From NCBI RefSeq assembly GCF_000759795.1, contig NZ_BBMZ01000002.1, positions 310,001-374,000 on the forward strand: a stretch of DNA of 64,000 nt. The letters run 5' to 3'. Below the pieces are notes generated by a model. That model ran no database searches. It was not told the origin of the DNA and saw only the letters and a program-made list of their open reading frames with translations. The translations under genes and the position numbers were made by a program. The DNA comes from Pseudescherichia vulneris NBRC 102420. Lineage in GTDB: Bacteria > Pseudomonadota > Gammaproteobacteria > Enterobacterales > Enterobacteriaceae. Of this stretch, positions 16,696-26,087 are shown one piece after another. Positions within the stretch are counted from its first letter, which is position 1. The number at the start of each line of letters is the position of its first letter.

Positions 16696-16827
16696 TCAAA
16701 TTGTATTAGTAAGTGTAAAACAGTTGACTACTATCGCGATTAGGAACGGCGATAACAACCCATAAACAGCCCGGTTATCCAGCGTATTATGCTGAAGCGT
16801 GGGCCGTGCGACCGGTTTCTGGTTCAT
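16696..16827 (-). CDS. yqgB: Small protein YqgB in the speA leader
   Basis: A 43-residue protein starting [15 protein letters not shown] and ending [12 protein letters not shown], closely matching E. coli YqgB, which also has 43 residues and precedes speA. The C-terminal half is hydrophobic ([17 protein letters not shown]) and could insert in a membrane. It has been linked to acid response in enterics, but its mechanism is not settled. It ends 8 bp before the speA start, so it is translated from the same leader and may influence speA expression. The open frame extends upstream of this ATG, but the extension is not conserved in E. coli. Confidence 0.85.
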   Translation of the reverse strand: MNQKPVARPTLQHNTLDNRAVYGLLSPFLIAIVVNCFTLTNTI

Positions 16828-17408
16828 ATCATTGTAAAACACGTATCCGAACTCTGTATGACAAGGTTCGGCGAAACCACGAGAAAACTCCTGAATTAAC
16901 AAGAGCGCCCTTGTTCGGTGTCACCAGGCGTAACCGGCCCTGGAGTCCTGAGAAGCGCCGAAATGGGTATAACATCGGCAGGTTTGCAGAGTAGATTTGC
17001 GGGTAGCGGGAAATGCGTGCAGGCCAGAACGGCGCGGCAGATTTAGCAGTAAACAACGGTTCATTATTGGGTATCACCTCCACGCCAACCAGCTGGTTAG
17101 CGGCTGGTCAAGGCATACAAGCCGCGTGCGGCGTTTTATACCGATAACCGGGTGAAAATGCAAAATAAAAAAGCCCGTTTTGCCGTGCGCGTAGAGAAAG
17201 TGACAGCATCAATTTCACCCATAGTGCGATGAATATCAAAAAATGCTGGAAACAGGGTCAAGAAGTAACCTAAAATAGCCGTCCAGATGTTAATCCATCC
17301 ATACTGATTAACTCTCAGACTTCCTGTGCCACTAACCTGCACGCCTCATAAAGGCCCATACAGGCATAGCGTTTGAGCTAACAAAATTTCCCCCAGGGTG
17401 AAGAGAAC
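16828..17408. other. Long divergent intergenic region yqgB-speA / metK
   Basis: This 581 bp stretch has no gene I can support. It holds promoters for speA-yqgB and metK, candidate MetJ boxes (17,277-17,300), and a small hairpin (AACAAG/CTTGTT near 16,898-16,915). The long untranslated leader of speA is also a feature of E. coli. Confidence 0.5.
17277..17300. promoter_or_regulatory. Candidate MetJ boxes upstream of metK
   Basis: Three adjacent 8-mers, AGCCGTCC, AGATGTTA and ATCCATCC, resemble tandem met boxes (consensus AGACGTCT); the first matches at six positions. MetJ repression of metK is established in E. coli. They lie about 110 bp before the metK start. Confidence 0.5.
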
Positions 17409-18563
17409 ATGGCAAAACACCTTTTTACGTCCGAGTCAGTTTCCGAAGGGCATCCTGACAAAATCGCTGACCAGATTTCCGACGCGGTTCTGGATGCAAT
17501 TCTTGAGCAGGATCCGAAAGCACGCGTGGCGTGTGAAACCTACGTTAAAACCGGCATGGTTTTAGTCGGCGGTGAGATCACCACCAGCGCATGGGTTGAT
17601 ATCGAAGAGATTACCCGTAACACCGTGCGTGAAATTGGCTATGTCCATTCGGATATGGGCTTTGACGCGAACTCCTGTGCGGTACTGAGCGCTATCGGTA
17701 AGCAGTCTCCGGATATCAACCAGGGCGTTGACCGTGCCGATCCGCTGGAGCAGGGTGCAGGCGACCAGGGCCTGATGTTTGGCTATGCCACTAACGAAAC
17801 CGACGTGCTGATGCCAGCGCCGATCACCTACGCCCACCGTCTGGTGCAGCGTCAGGCTGAAGTGCGTAAAAACGGTACTCTGCCGTGGCTGCGCCCGGAT
17901 GCAAAGAGCCAGGTGACCTTCCAGTACGATGACGGCAAAATTGTCGGCATCGACGCGGTAGTGCTCTCTACCCAGCATGCAGAAGATATCGACCAGAAAT
18001 CGCTGCAGGAAGGCGTGATGGAAGAGATCATCAAGCCTATTCTGCCGGCAGAGTGGCTGAACACCTCTACCAAATTCTTTATCAACCCGACCGGCCGCTT
18101 TGTTATCGGTGGCCCGATGGGCGACTGCGGCCTGACCGGCCGTAAAATCATCGTGGATACCTACGGCGGCATGGCCCGTCACGGCGGCGGCGCGTTCTCC
18201 GGTAAAGATCCTTCCAAGGTTGACCGCTCTGCGGCCTACGCGGCGCGCTACGTAGCGAAAAATATCGTTGCTGCTGGCCTGGCGGACCGCTGTGAAATTC
18301 AGGTCTCCTACGCCATCGGCGTGGCCGAGCCGACCTCTATCATGGTGGAAACCTTCGGCACCGAGAAGATCGCCTCTGAGCAGCTGACTCTGCTGGTGCG
18401 CGAGTTCTTCGACCTGCGTCCGTATGGTCTGATCCAGATGCTGGATCTGCTGCACCCGATCTACAAAGAGACTGCCGCTTACGGTCACTTTGGTCGCGAA
18501 CACTTCCCGTGGGAAAAAACCGACAAAGCTGCCGTACTGCGTGACGCCGCTGGCCTGAAATAA
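17409..18563 (+). CDS. metK: S-adenosylmethionine synthetase
   Basis: Makes S-adenosylmethionine from methionine and ATP; SAM feeds methylation and, after decarboxylation, spermidine synthesis, linking it to the speA/speB pathway nearby. The 384-residue length equals that of E. coli MetK. Signatures are [18 protein letters not shown] (about residues 11-28, ATP binding), [12 protein letters not shown] (about 116-127) and [19 protein letters not shown] (about 258-276). Expression is probably repressed by MetJ through the boxes upstream. An intrinsic terminator follows the stop codon. Confidence 0.99.
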   Translation: MAKHLFTSESVSEGHPDKIADQISDAVLDAILEQDPKARVACETYVKTGMVLVGGEITTSAWVDIEEITRNTVREIGYVHSDMGFDANSCAVLSAIGKQSPDINQGVDRADPLEQGAGDQGLMFGYATNETDVLMPAPITYAHRLVQRQAEVRKNGTLPWLRPDAKSQVTFQYDDGKIVGIDAVVLSTQHAEDIDQKSLQEGVMEEIIKPILPAEWLNTSTKFFINPTGRFVIGGPMGDCGLTGRKIIVDTYGGMARHGGGAFSGKDPSKVDRSAAYAARYVAKNIVAAGLADRCEIQVSYAIGVAEPTSIMVETFGTEKIASEQLTLLVREFFDLRPYGLIQMLDLLHPIYKETAAYGHFGREHFPWEKTDKAAVLRDAAGLK

Positions 18564-18586
18564 ACCAGACGTCCCTCCTCTCCCCC

Positions 18587-18612
18587 AGGCCAGCCTCGTG
18601 CTGGCCTTTTTT
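18587..18612 (+). terminator. metK terminator
   Basis: AGGCCAGC and GCTGGCCT form a stem with a short loop, followed by a run of T residues. Confidence 0.85.
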
Positions 18613-18623
18613 ATACCGCTCTA

Positions 18624-18639
18624 TTGATAACGATTACAC
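18624..18639. promoter_or_regulatory. Candidate distal GalR/GalS operator
   Basis: TTGATAACGATTACAC matches the right half of the GalR consensus completely and the left half partly. It lies 181 bp, centre to centre, upstream of the main operator, a distance compatible with DNA looping. Confidence 0.4.
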
Positions 18640-18804
18640 GCACTCATCGCGGGCCCATTTGGCCAAATTAGGCAAAATGCTGTTCGAGGCGGGTTTGTTA
18701 CATAATATTTCGGTATAGTCTGACTCCCTTTACACAAGATTACGCTACTATTCATTAACTCTATGATTTGTCTTGTTACTTTCTAGTGACAATCTTTGAG
18801 CCTA

Positions 18805-18820
18805 GTGTAACCGATTACAC
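18805..18820. promoter_or_regulatory. GalR/GalS operator of galP
   Basis: GTGTAACCGATTACAC fits the GalR/GalS consensus at every specified position. galP repression by GalR and GalS is established in E. coli. Confidence 0.85.
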
Positions 18821-18823
18821 TGG

Positions 18824-18839
18824 TGTGATTAGGTTCACA
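18824..18839. promoter_or_regulatory. CRP site of galP
   Basis: TGTGATTAGGTTCACA is a perfect TGTGA-N6-TCACA. It starts 4 bp after the GalR operator, so activation and repression are closely linked. Confidence 0.85.
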
Positions 18840-18904
18840 TCTTTTTACGCAGCTCTAACCTAACCTTTATACCGTTAAAATTGATAACCCAACTGGAGGG
18901 CAGA

Positions 18905-20299
18905 ATGCCTGACAATAAAAAATCGGGGCGCTCGAACAAGGCAATGACGTTCTTTGTCTGTTTTCTCGCCGCGCTGGCCGGACTGCTTTTCGGCCTTGAT
19001 ATCGGCGTTATTGCGGGCGCGCTGCCCTTTATCGCTGACGAGTTCCAGATTAGTTCACATATGCAAGAGTGGGTAGTGAGCTCCATGATGTTTGGTGCCG
19101 CTGTCGGTGCCGTCGGCAGCGGCTGGCTCTCCTTCAAGCTGGGCCGTAAAAAGAGCCTGATGATTGGCGCGATCCTGTTTGTGCTCGGCTCGCTCTTCTC
19201 CGCGGCTGCGCCCAACGTTGAAGTGCTGATCCTCTCCCGCGTGCTGCTGGGGCTGGCGGTCGGCGTGGCCTCTTACACTGCTCCGCTCTACCTCTCTGAG
19301 ATCGCCCCGGAGAAGATCCGCGGCAGTATGATTTCGATGTACCAGCTGATGATCACCATCGGTATTCTGGGTGCCTACCTCTCCGATACCGCCTTTAGCT
19401 ACAGCGGCGCATGGCGCTGGATGCTTGGCGTGATCATCATTCCGGCCATCCTGCTGCTGATTGGCGTCTTCTTCCTGCCGGATAGCCCGCGCTGGTTTGC
19501 CGCCAAACGCCGCTTCCACGATGCCGAGCGCGTGCTGCTGCGCCTGCGTGATACCAGCGCCGAAGCCAAGCACGAGCTGGATGAGATCCGTGAAAGCTTA
19601 AAGGTAAAACAGAGTGGCTGGGCGCTGTTTAAAGAGAACAGCAACTTCCGCCGCGCGGTATTCCTTGGCGTGCTGTTGCAGGTGATGCAGCAGTTCACCG
19701 GGATGAACGTCATCATGTACTACGCGCCGAAAATCTTTGAGCTGGCGGGTTACACTAATACCACTGAGCAGATGTGGGGTACGGTTATTGTTGGCCTGAC
19801 CAACGTGCTGGCGACCTTTATCGCTATCGGACTGGTGGATCGCTGGGGCCGTAAGCCAACGCTGGTGCTGGGCTTCCTGGTGATGGCTGCCGGTATGGGT
19901 ATTCTGGGTACCATGATGCACATCGGTATTCACTCGCCAACGGCGCAGTACTTTGCTGTCGCGATGCTGCTGATGTTTATCATTGGTTTCGCTATGAGCG
20001 CCGGTCCGCTGATCTGGGTACTGTGCTCTGAGATCCAGCCGCTGAAAGGGCGTGATTTCGGTATCACCTGCTCTACCGCGACCAACTGGATCGCCAATAT
20101 GATTGTCGGCGCGACCTTCCTGACCATGCTCAACTCGCTGGGCAACGCCAACACCTTCTGGGTATACGGTGGACTGAACGTGCTGTTCATTGTCCTGACC
20201 CTGTGGCTGGTACCGGAAACCAAGCATGTCTCGCTGGAACACATCGAGCGTAACTTGATGAAAGGACGTAAGCTGCGCGAGATTGGCGCAAGCAACTAA
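18905..20299 (+). CDS. galP: Galactose/proton symporter
   Basis: An inner-membrane sugar porter of the major facilitator superfamily that brings in galactose and glucose with protons. The 464 residues equal the length of E. coli GalP and form 12 membrane helices. Family signatures include GRKKSL between helices 2 and 3, [14 protein letters not shown] after helix 4, PDSPRW after helix 6, DRWGRKPTL between helices 8 and 9, and PETKHVSLE at the C-terminal end. I chose the ATG at 18905 ([13 protein letters not shown]) because GGAGGG precedes it; an ATG 24 bp upstream is less likely. GalR and CRP sites lie upstream. Confidence 0.98.
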   Translation: MPDNKKSGRSNKAMTFFVCFLAALAGLLFGLDIGVIAGALPFIADEFQISSHMQEWVVSSMMFGAAVGAVGSGWLSFKLGRKKSLMIGAILFVLGSLFSAAAPNVEVLILSRVLLGLAVGVASYTAPLYLSEIAPEKIRGSMISMYQLMITIGILGAYLSDTAFSYSGAWRWMLGVIIIPAILLLIGVFFLPDSPRWFAAKRRFHDAERVLLRLRDTSAEAKHELDEIRESLKVKQSGWALFKENSNFRRAVFLGVLLQVMQQFTGMNVIMYYAPKIFELAGYTNTTEQMWGTVIVGLTNVLATFIAIGLVDRWGRKPTLVLGFLVMAAGMGILGTMMHIGIHSPTAQYFAVAMLLMFIIGFAMSAGPLIWVLCSEIQPLKGRDFGITCSTATNWIANMIVGATFLTMLNSLGNANTFWVYGGLNVLFIVLTLWLVPETKHVSLEHIERNLMKGRKLREIGASN

Positions 20300-20305
20300 C
20301 CTAAT

Positions 20306-20338
20306 GAGCTTCCTCTCGCCTGAGAGGAAGCTTTTTTA
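20306..20338 (+). terminator. galP terminator
   Basis: GAGCTTCCTCTC and GAGAGGAAGCTT form a long perfect stem followed by six T residues. Its left flank is less T/A-rich, so it mainly ends galP. Confidence 0.9.
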
Positions 20339-20353
20339 CCTCACCCGCCGAGA

Positions 20354-20764
20354 TTAACTTCCCCGATACGTTGAGTAGCCATACGGGCTTAACAGCAACG
20401 GAACGTGATAGTGCTCATCTGTTTTGCTGATGTGGAATTCAACCGGGATCTCCGGGAAAAAACTCTCCTGCTTTTTGCTGTCAAACCAGGGCTTGGTTTT
20501 AAACGTCACGCGGTAATCACCCGGTTTCGCTTCCTGCTCCGGCCATAGCGCTTTAATTCGACCATCTTTGTCGGTATAGCCGCTATTCAGTTTTTGCCAT
20601 CCATCGTTGTTTTTCTGCTCCAGCACCACCTCAACGTTGGAGGCAGGTTTACCGCTTTGCTGATCGAGAATATGCACGCTCAGAATATTGTTGGCCGCCG
20701 CCATCGCAAGAGGAGATGCGGAAATAACAGCGAGCATCGCTGCGCTCAGGATGTACTTTTTCAT
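20354..20764 (-). CDS. hiuH: 5-Hydroxyisourate hydrolase, periplasmic
   Basis: A transthyretin-related enzyme that hydrolyses 5-hydroxyisourate, the product of urate oxidation. The 136-residue precursor has a signal peptide ([15 protein letters not shown], cleavage near residue 23), so the enzyme is periplasmic as in E. coli and Salmonella. Active-site features are [13 protein letters not shown] (His near residue 31), the Arg of [11 protein letters not shown], and the hallmark C-terminal YRGS. It is transcribed divergently from hprRS, as in E. coli, with an HprR-type box between them. In E. coli this cluster lies elsewhere on the chromosome, not beside galP. Confidence 0.95.
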   Translation of the reverse strand: MKKYILSAAMLAVISASPLAMAAANNILSVHILDQQSGKPASNVEVVLEQKNNDGWQKLNSGYTDKDGRIKALWPEQEAKPGDYRVTFKTKPWFDSKKQESFFPEIPVEFHISKTDEHYHVPLLLSPYGYSTYRGS

Positions 20765-20830
20765 GTGTTGCTCCAGTTCAAGTTGGTACCTGAAATGTAT
20801 ATGACCCGCGCGCTGTTAACCTGACAGGAG

Positions 20831-20848
20831 GATTACAATTTCGTCATC
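20831..20848. promoter_or_regulatory. Candidate HprR/CusR box
   Basis: GATTACAATTTCGTCATC is a near-palindrome related to the HprR box CATTACAAAATTGTAATG. It sits between hiuH and hprR and could control both, as known for HprR in E. coli. Confidence 0.6.
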
Positions 20849-20897
20849 TTTGATGATATTTTTACCCCTCGCCTGCTGCTTATGACATAGTGAATCC

Positions 20898-21578
20898 ATG
20901 AAGATTCTACTGATTGAAGATAATCAAAAAACCAGCGACTGGGTCAGTCAGGGATTGACCGAGGCGGGCTATGTCGTGGATACGGTAAGCGACGGCAGAG
21001 ACGGACTACGCCTCGCGCTGCATGAGCCCTATTCGCTGATTATTTTAGATATTATGCTGCCGGGACTGGATGGCTGGCAGGTTCTGAAGGCAATAAGAAC
21101 GGCGCATCAAACACCGGTTATTTGCCTTACCGCGCGGGATGCGGTCGAGGACAGAGTCAAAGGGCTGGAGTTGGGGGCCAATGATTATCTGGTTAAACCC
21201 TTCTCCTTTGCTGAGCTATTAGCCAGGGTACGCACCCAGCTGCGAAATAATCCCGTTGCCCATACGCATTTGAAATCTCACGGGCTGGAGATGGACTCCG
21301 TTAAGCAAAGCGTCTCCCGTGATGGGAAAACAATTGTGCTAACCCGCAAGGAGTTTCTCCTGCTGTGGCTGCTGGTTTCCAGGGTCGGCGAAATTATTCC
21401 CCGCGCGGTGATTGCCAGCGAGGTATGGGGAATTAATTTTGACAGTGAAACCAACACGGTTGATGTTGCCATTCGCCGCCTGCGGGCAAAAGTTGACGAT
21501 CCTTTTACGACTAAATTGATCGGCACCGTCAGAGGCATGGGTTACAGATTCGGGGCAGATGAAGACAGTGAAACCTGA
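20898..21578 (+). CDS. hprR: Response regulator HprR (YedW)
   Basis: A 226-residue OmpR-family regulator that responds to reactive oxygen and chlorine species through HprS. The receiver domain covers about residues 1-115, with acidic pocket IEDN, phosphorylation site Asp51 in LIILDIMLPG, and Lys near residue 100 in YLVKPFSF. The C-terminal winged helix carries TRKEFLLLWLL, NTVDVAIRRLRAKVDD and GTVRGMGYRF. It overlaps hprS by 20 bp, implying coupled translation. Likely targets are hiuH, its own operon and msrPQ-type repair genes; msrPQ is not in this window. Confidence 0.94.
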   Translation: MKILLIEDNQKTSDWVSQGLTEAGYVVDTVSDGRDGLRLALHEPYSLIILDIMLPGLDGWQVLKAIRTAHQTPVICLTARDAVEDRVKGLELGANDYLVKPFSFAELLARVRTQLRNNPVAHTHLKSHGLEMDSVKQSVSRDGKTIVLTRKEFLLLWLLVSRVGEIIPRAVIASEVWGINFDSETNTVDVAIRRLRAKVDDPFTTKLIGTVRGMGYRFGADEDSET

Positions 21579-22923
21579 GTTATCAATGACGTTACGCCTG
21601 ACGCTATCCTTTGTGCTGGTGATGGCGTTGGCCTGCACCGGCGTAAGCTGGACGTTATACCGGGCGCTAAGCCACGAATTAACGTGGCGGGATGATATCA
21701 CCCTGATTAACCGCGCTGAGCAGATCAGGCAGCTGTTACTTGATGGTGCCAAAGCAGAAAATCTTCCGCTCTATTTTAACCGGATGATGGATACCCGTCA
21801 GGATATTCTGCTCATCCACTCCCCCGACGCGCGGAATATTTCCGTCAATCATACGGGCGTGGATCCCTCCCTGCTGGATGCCCTGCCATCGCTGAAAAAG
21901 CCTGATTTAGAGACGATCGCCAAACGCGATATCGCAGGCACACAGCTTTCAGCGGTGCGGATCGCCGCGCTCAGCTATGACCAGCCTGTGACTATTACCG
22001 TCGCCAGGCTGGCGTCAGAGCGACAATATATGCTTGAACAGTATCGCGATAACAGCATCATGATTTGCATTATCGCTATTCTGCTCTGCTCTGCGCTAAG
22101 CCCGCTTTTGATCAGAAACGGCCTGAAAGCTATTCATGCTCTGAGCCGGTTGACGGCGAATATAGACAGTCGCGGTCTTAGCCAGCCTCTGGATGAAAAG
22201 ACCCTGCCTATTGAACTGAAGCCCTTGGGTAGCGCGTTGAATATTATGCGTCAGAAACTGGATAACGATTTTACCCGGCTTAATCAGTTTGCTGACGATC
22301 TGGCCCATGAATTACGTACGCCGGTCAATATTCTGCTTGGCCATAACCAGGTGGTGCTCAATAAAGAGCGCACCATTGATGAATATCAGCAGGCGCTGGC
22401 GAATAATATTGAAGAGCTTGAGGGGCTTTCCCGCTTAACTGAAAATATTCTTTTCCTCGCCCGCGCCGAGCATAATAATATTCTGCTTAAAAAAGAGCCT
22501 GTTTCTTCTGCTGAGGCGATAGGTAATCTTATCGATTTCCTGGAGTATGAGGCCGACGAAAAAAATATCACCTTCGTCACCGCATGCGAGGGCACGCTTC
22601 AGGCCGATCGGATACTGCTCCAGCGAGTACTGTTAAATCTGCTCAGCAATGCGGTGCGCTATTCGCCGGAAAATGCGGCGATCCGCATAAATACGTGGGC
22701 AAGAGAAAGTGAAACAGTTGTTGAAGTGATTAACCCCGGCCCCGAACTGGATGCGCCGGACAAGCTATTTAACCGTTTCTGGCGAGGCGATAATGCCCGC
22801 CACTCCTCCGGCTATGGGTTGGGGTTATCCATGGTGAAAGCGATTATGGAATTGCACGGAGGCTCGGCAGAGTACCGCTTTGCCGAGGGGGAGCATATCT
22901 TCTCCCTGCGTTTTCCTGCCTGA
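21559..22923 (+). CDS. hprS: Sensor histidine kinase HprS (YedV)
   Basis: A 454-residue inner-membrane kinase. Membrane helices are at about residues 13-33 and 165-186, with a periplasmic loop between them. The loop has adjacent methionines 76-77 (FNRMMD) and Met158 (RQYMLEQY), which align with E. coli HprS Met72/Met73 and Met153, residues implicated in sensing hypochlorous acid. A HAMP region follows, then the phospho-acceptor histidine in FADDLAHELRTPVN (near residue 250), the N box NLLSNAVRYSPE, and a G box GYGLGLSMVKAI. The start could be ten codons later (MTLRLTL), but the chosen ATG fits the E. coli length. Confidence 0.92.
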   Translation: MKTVKPELSMTLRLTLSFVLVMALACTGVSWTLYRALSHELTWRDDITLINRAEQIRQLLLDGAKAENLPLYFNRMMDTRQDILLIHSPDARNISVNHTGVDPSLLDALPSLKKPDLETIAKRDIAGTQLSAVRIAALSYDQPVTITVARLASERQYMLEQYRDNSIMICIIAILLCSALSPLLIRNGLKAIHALSRLTANIDSRGLSQPLDEKTLPIELKPLGSALNIMRQKLDNDFTRLNQFADDLAHELRTPVNILLGHNQVVLNKERTIDEYQQALANNIEELEGLSRLTENILFLARAEHNNILLKKEPVSSAEAIGNLIDFLEYEADEKNITFVTACEGTLQADRILLQRVLLNLLSNAVRYSPENAAIRINTWARESETVVEVINPGPELDAPDKLFNRFWRGDNARHSSGYGLGLSMVKAIMELHGGSAEYRFAEGEHIFSLRFPA

Positions 22924-22973
22924 GCAACGGGTTCTGTTGCAGCCGCTTTTTTTAGCGATTATTCTCTGGCGTT

Positions 22974-23483
22974 ATGAAAACACCCCGTATCCCCATCGCC
23001 CTCCAGCAGGCCGTTATGCGCAGCCTGCGGGACAAGCTTGCCCAGGCCAACCGCCACCTTGAACGTCACTATCCGGAACCCACGCTGGTCTATCAGCAGC
23101 GCGGCGCGGCGGCGGGTACGGCCTGGCTGGCCAGCTATGAGATCCGTTTGAATCCGGTGCTGCTGCTGGAGAACCAGCAGGCGTTTATTGACGAAGTTGT
23201 CCCGCACGAGCTGGCGCACCTGCTGGTGTGGAAGCATTTTGGCCGCGTTGCGCCGCACGGCAAAGAGTGGAAGTGGATGATGGAGAGCGTGCTCGGCGTC
23301 CCTGCCCGCCGCACCCACCAGTTTGAGCTGGCTTCGGTACGGCAGAACACGTGGCCCTACCGCTGCGCCTGCCAGCAGCATCAGCTGACCGTGCGCCGCC
23401 ATAACCGCATCCTGCGCGGCGAAGCGGTCTACCGCTGCGTCCACTGCGGCGAGCCGCTGGTTGCCGAACCGGCATCGGCCTGA
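22974..23483 (+). CDS. sprT: SprT-family zinc protein
   Basis: A 169-residue SprT protein, related to the metalloprotease domain of eukaryotic SPRTN. The HExxH-type motif is [10 protein letters not shown] (His-Glu-x-x-His), with a second conserved stretch [18 protein letters not shown]-terminal zinc ribbon has CACQQH and [10 protein letters not shown]. The bacterial role is not well established; in E. coli it was named for an effect on the transcription of bolA. In E. coli it lies directly after galP; here hiuH-hprRS intervenes. endA follows 86 bp later on the same strand. Confidence 0.93.
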   Translation: MKTPRIPIALQQAVMRSLRDKLAQANRHLERHYPEPTLVYQQRGAAAGTAWLASYEIRLNPVLLLENQQAFIDEVVPHELAHLLVWKHFGRVAPHGKEWKWMMESVLGVPARRTHQFELASVRQNTWPYRCACQQHQLTVRRHNRILRGEAVYRCVHCGEPLVAEPASA

Positions 23484-23569
23484 ACAAGCAAACGCTTTTT
23501 TGAACTGACTGATTGCATCTGAGAACCGCATTCGCTAGGGTGCGACGATCTTATGCAATGGAGTTTGTC

Positions 23570-24268
23570 ATGTCCCGCCCCTACCTTCTTACCCTTACCC
23601 TATTGGCCGCGAGCCTCTCCCATTCTGCGCTGGCCGAGGGTATTCACAGTTTCGCCCAGGCCAAGGCGGCAGGCGTAAAGATCAACGCCGACGCGCCGGG
23701 GGATTTCTACTGCGGCTGCACCATTATCTGGCAGGGCAAGAAAGGCGTCGTCGATCTCGCCTCCTGCGGCTATAAGGTGCGTAAAAATGCCAACCGCGCC
23801 AGCCGTATCGAGTGGGAGCACGTTGTGCCCGCCTGGCAGTTCGGCCACCAGCGCCAGTGCTGGCAGGACGGCGGACGTAAAAACTGTGCGAAGGATCCGG
23901 TCTATCGCCAGATGGAGAGCGACATGCACAACCTGCAGCCCGCCGTCGGCGAGGTCAACGGCGATCGCGGCAACTTTATGTACAGCCAGTGGAACGGCGG
24001 CGAGGGTCAGTACGGCCAGTGTGACATGAAGGTCGACTTCAAAGAGAAGCTGGCCGAGCCACCTGCCCGTGCCCGCGGGGCCATCGCCCGCATCTACTTC
24101 TATATGCGCGATCGCTATTCGCTGTCGCTCTCCCGCCAGCAAACGCAGCTGTTTGAGGCCTGGAACAAGATCTATCCCGTCACGCCCTGGGAGTGCGAGC
24201 GCGACAGGCGTATCAATAAGGTTCAAGGCAACCCCAATCCCTACGTGCAGCGCGCTTGTCAGGAGTGA
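23570..24268 (+). CDS. endA: Endonuclease I, periplasmic
   Basis: A periplasmic DNase that cuts double-stranded DNA non-specifically. The 232-residue precursor has a signal peptide ([17 protein letters not shown], about residues 5-21). The beta-beta-alpha-metal active site is in [15 protein letters not shown], and [20 protein letters not shown] is the conserved metal-binding stretch. Eight cysteines probably form disulfides. I chose the ATG at 23570 because GGAG lies 8 bases upstream; two earlier in-frame ATGs add a charged extension that would spoil the signal peptide. Order endA, rsmE, gshB is as in E. coli. Confidence 0.96.
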   Translation: MSRPYLLTLTLLAASLSHSALAEGIHSFAQAKAAGVKINADAPGDFYCGCTIIWQGKKGVVDLASCGYKVRKNANRASRIEWEHVVPAWQFGHQRQCWQDGGRKNCAKDPVYRQMESDMHNLQPAVGEVNGDRGNFMYSQWNGGEGQYGQCDMKVDFKEKLAEPPARARGAIARIYFYMRDRYSLSLSRQQTQLFEAWNKIYPVTPWECERDRRINKVQGNPNPYVQRACQE

Positions 24269-24302
24269 AAGAGCTAACCTACACTAGCGCCATCTTGTTA
24301 AC

Positions 24303-24324
24303 CGTGCGGCAGCCTTGCCGCACG
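24303..24324 (+). terminator. Hairpin between endA and rsmE
   Basis: CGTGCGGCA and TGCCGCACG form a perfect 9-bp stem with a 4-base loop. No T run follows, so it may slow or protect the endA transcript rather than end it fully. Confidence 0.5.
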
Positions 24325-24346
24325 CTCTATCCCGGACGATGTTTTC

Positions 24347-25078
24347 ATGCGTAAACCCCGCATTTATCACCCTGAACTCCTCACCGTTGGCCAGCAGGTT
24401 GCGCTAAGCGACGATGCGGCCAACCACGTCGGTCGCGTGCTGCGCATGGGCACAGGCCAACCCCTGCAGCTCTTCGACGGCAGCAACCAGCTTTTTGAGG
24501 CTGAGATCGTGCGTGCCGATAAGAAAAGCGTGGTGGTGAACCTGATCGCCGGTGAAATCGACGATCGGGAGTCGCCGCTGCATATTCATCTTGGCCAGGT
24601 GATGTCCCGGGGCGAAAAGATGGAATTCACCATCCAGAAATCGATCGAACTGGGCGTAAGCCTCATTACGCCACTTTTTTCTGAGCGCTGCGGGGTTAAA
24701 CTGGATCCTGAACGCCTGAATAAGAAGATCCAGCAGTGGCAGAAAATTGCGATTGCTGCCTGCGAGCAGTGTGGCCGCAACCGGATCCCGGAGATACGTC
24801 CGGCCATGGATCTGGAGGCCTGGTGCGCCGAGCCTGATGAGGGGCTGAAGCTGAACCTGCATCCGCGCGCCAGCGCCAGCATCAATACGCTGCCGCTCCC
24901 GGTTGAGCGCGTGCGGCTGCTGATTGGCCCGGAAGGCGGCCTGACGGCGAACGAGATCGCCATGACCGCAGACTATCAGTTTACTGATATCCTGTTAGGA
25001 CCACGCGTTTTGCGCACTGAAACCACCGCGCTCACCGCCATTACCGCACTCCAGGTGCGTTTCGGTGATTTGGGGTAA
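24347..25078 (+). CDS. rsmE: 16S rRNA m3U1498 methyltransferase
   Basis: Methylates N3 of U1498 in 16S rRNA using SAM, acting on the 30S subunit. The 243-residue protein has an N-terminal PUA-like RNA-binding domain ([19 protein letters not shown], about residues 27-45). The C-terminal SPOUT trefoil-knot domain carries [14 protein letters not shown] (about 189-202) and [16 protein letters not shown] (about 219-234), which form the SAM knot. Length equals E. coli RsmE. gshB starts 31 bp downstream on the same strand. Confidence 0.97.
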   Translation: MRKPRIYHPELLTVGQQVALSDDAANHVGRVLRMGTGQPLQLFDGSNQLFEAEIVRADKKSVVVNLIAGEIDDRESPLHIHLGQVMSRGEKMEFTIQKSIELGVSLITPLFSERCGVKLDPERLNKKIQQWQKIAIAACEQCGRNRIPEIRPAMDLEAWCAEPDEGLKLNLHPRASASINTLPLPVERVRLLIGPEGGLTANEIAMTADYQFTDILLGPRVLRTETTALTAITALQVRFGDLG

Positions 25079-25109
25079 GACTGGCTACAGGTTTAAACGG
25101 AGAAAGCGA

Positions 25110-26057
25110 ATGATTAAGCTCGGCATTGTGATGGATCCCATCGCAAGCATTAACATCAAAAAAGACTCCAGCTTTGCCATGCTGCTGGAAGCCCAGCGTC
25201 GTGGCTATGAGCTGCACTATATGGAGATGGCGGATCTCTATCTGATCAACGGCCAGGCCCGTGCCCGCACGCGTACCCTGAGCGTCGAGCAGAACTATGA
25301 CCAGTGGTATACGTTCAACGGCGAGCAGGATATCGAGCTGGCCGATCTTGACGTCGTGCTGATGCGTAAGGATCCGCCGTTTGATACCGAATTCGTCTAC
25401 GCCACCTATATTCTGGAGCGCGCGGAAGAGAAAGGCACGCTGATCGTCAACAAGCCGCAGAGCCTGCGCGACTGCAACGAGAAGCTGTTCACCGCCTGGT
25501 TCCCGGAGCTGACCCCGGAAACGCTGGTGACCCGCAACAAAGCGCAGCTTAAGGCATTCTGGCAGAAGCACAGCGACATCATCCTGAAACCGCTGGACGG
25601 CATGGGCGGCGCGTCGATCTTCCGCGTGAAAGAGGGCGATCCAAACCTCGGGGTGATTACGGAAACGCTGACCGAGCACGGCACCCGTTACTGCATGGCG
25701 CAGAACTATCTGCCGGCGATCAAAGACGGCGACAAGCGCGTGCTGGTTGTCGATGGCGAACCCGTTCCCTACTGCCTGGCGCGTATTCCGCAGGGCGGCG
25801 AAACCCGTGGCAACCTGGCCGCAGGGGGTCGTGGTGAACCGCGTCCGCTCAGTGACAGCGACTGGGATATCGCCCGCCGCGTCGCGCCTACCCTGAAAGC
25901 CAAAGGGCTGATCTTTGTGGGTCTGGATATCATCGGCGATCGCCTGACGGAGATTAACGTCACCAGCCCGACCTGCATTCGTGAAATCGAAGCGGAGTTC
26001 CCGGTCTCCATTACCGGTATGCTGATGGACGCGATTGAAAAGCGTCTCGGCAACTAA
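25110..26057 (+). CDS. gshB: Glutathione synthetase
   Basis: An ATP-grasp enzyme joining gamma-glutamylcysteine and glycine to make glutathione, the ligand that keeps KefC (encoded at 39,766-41,628) closed. The 315-residue product starts MIKLGIVMDPIASINIKKDS. ATP-grasp features are ILKPLDGMGGASIFRV (about residues 158-173), the substrate loop GGETRGNLAAGGRGEP (about 228-243) and TEINVTSPTC (about 278-287) with metal-binding residues. The ATG at 25110 is preceded by CGGAGA; an in-frame ATG 45 bp upstream is inside the rsmE tail and unlikely. Confidence 0.98.
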   Translation: MIKLGIVMDPIASINIKKDSSFAMLLEAQRRGYELHYMEMADLYLINGQARARTRTLSVEQNYDQWYTFNGEQDIELADLDVVLMRKDPPFDTEFVYATYILERAEEKGTLIVNKPQSLRDCNEKLFTAWFPELTPETLVTRNKAQLKAFWQKHSDIILKPLDGMGGASIFRVKEGDPNLGVITETLTEHGTRYCMAQNYLPAIKDGDKRVLVVDGEPVPYCLARIPQGGETRGNLAAGGRGEPRPLSDSDWDIARRVAPTLKAKGLIFVGLDIIGDRLTEINVTSPTCIREIEAEFPVSITGMLMDAIEKRLGN

Positions 26058-26087
26058 ATTCAGCACGCCCGTAACGGCCTGTTTGCA

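Larger units (their letters stand above)
18564..18904. other. metK-galP intergenic region with galP control sites
   Basis: This 341 bp gap holds the metK terminator, a second GalR-like operator, the main GalR operator, a perfect CRP site and the galP promoter (possible -10 TTTATA near 18,866). It contains no gene. Confidence 0.6.

Noticed and set aside
17160..17190. A run of A residues followed by GCCCG, considered as a terminator upstream of metK
   Set aside because: The complementary arm is poor and no stable stem can be drawn, so I do not list it.
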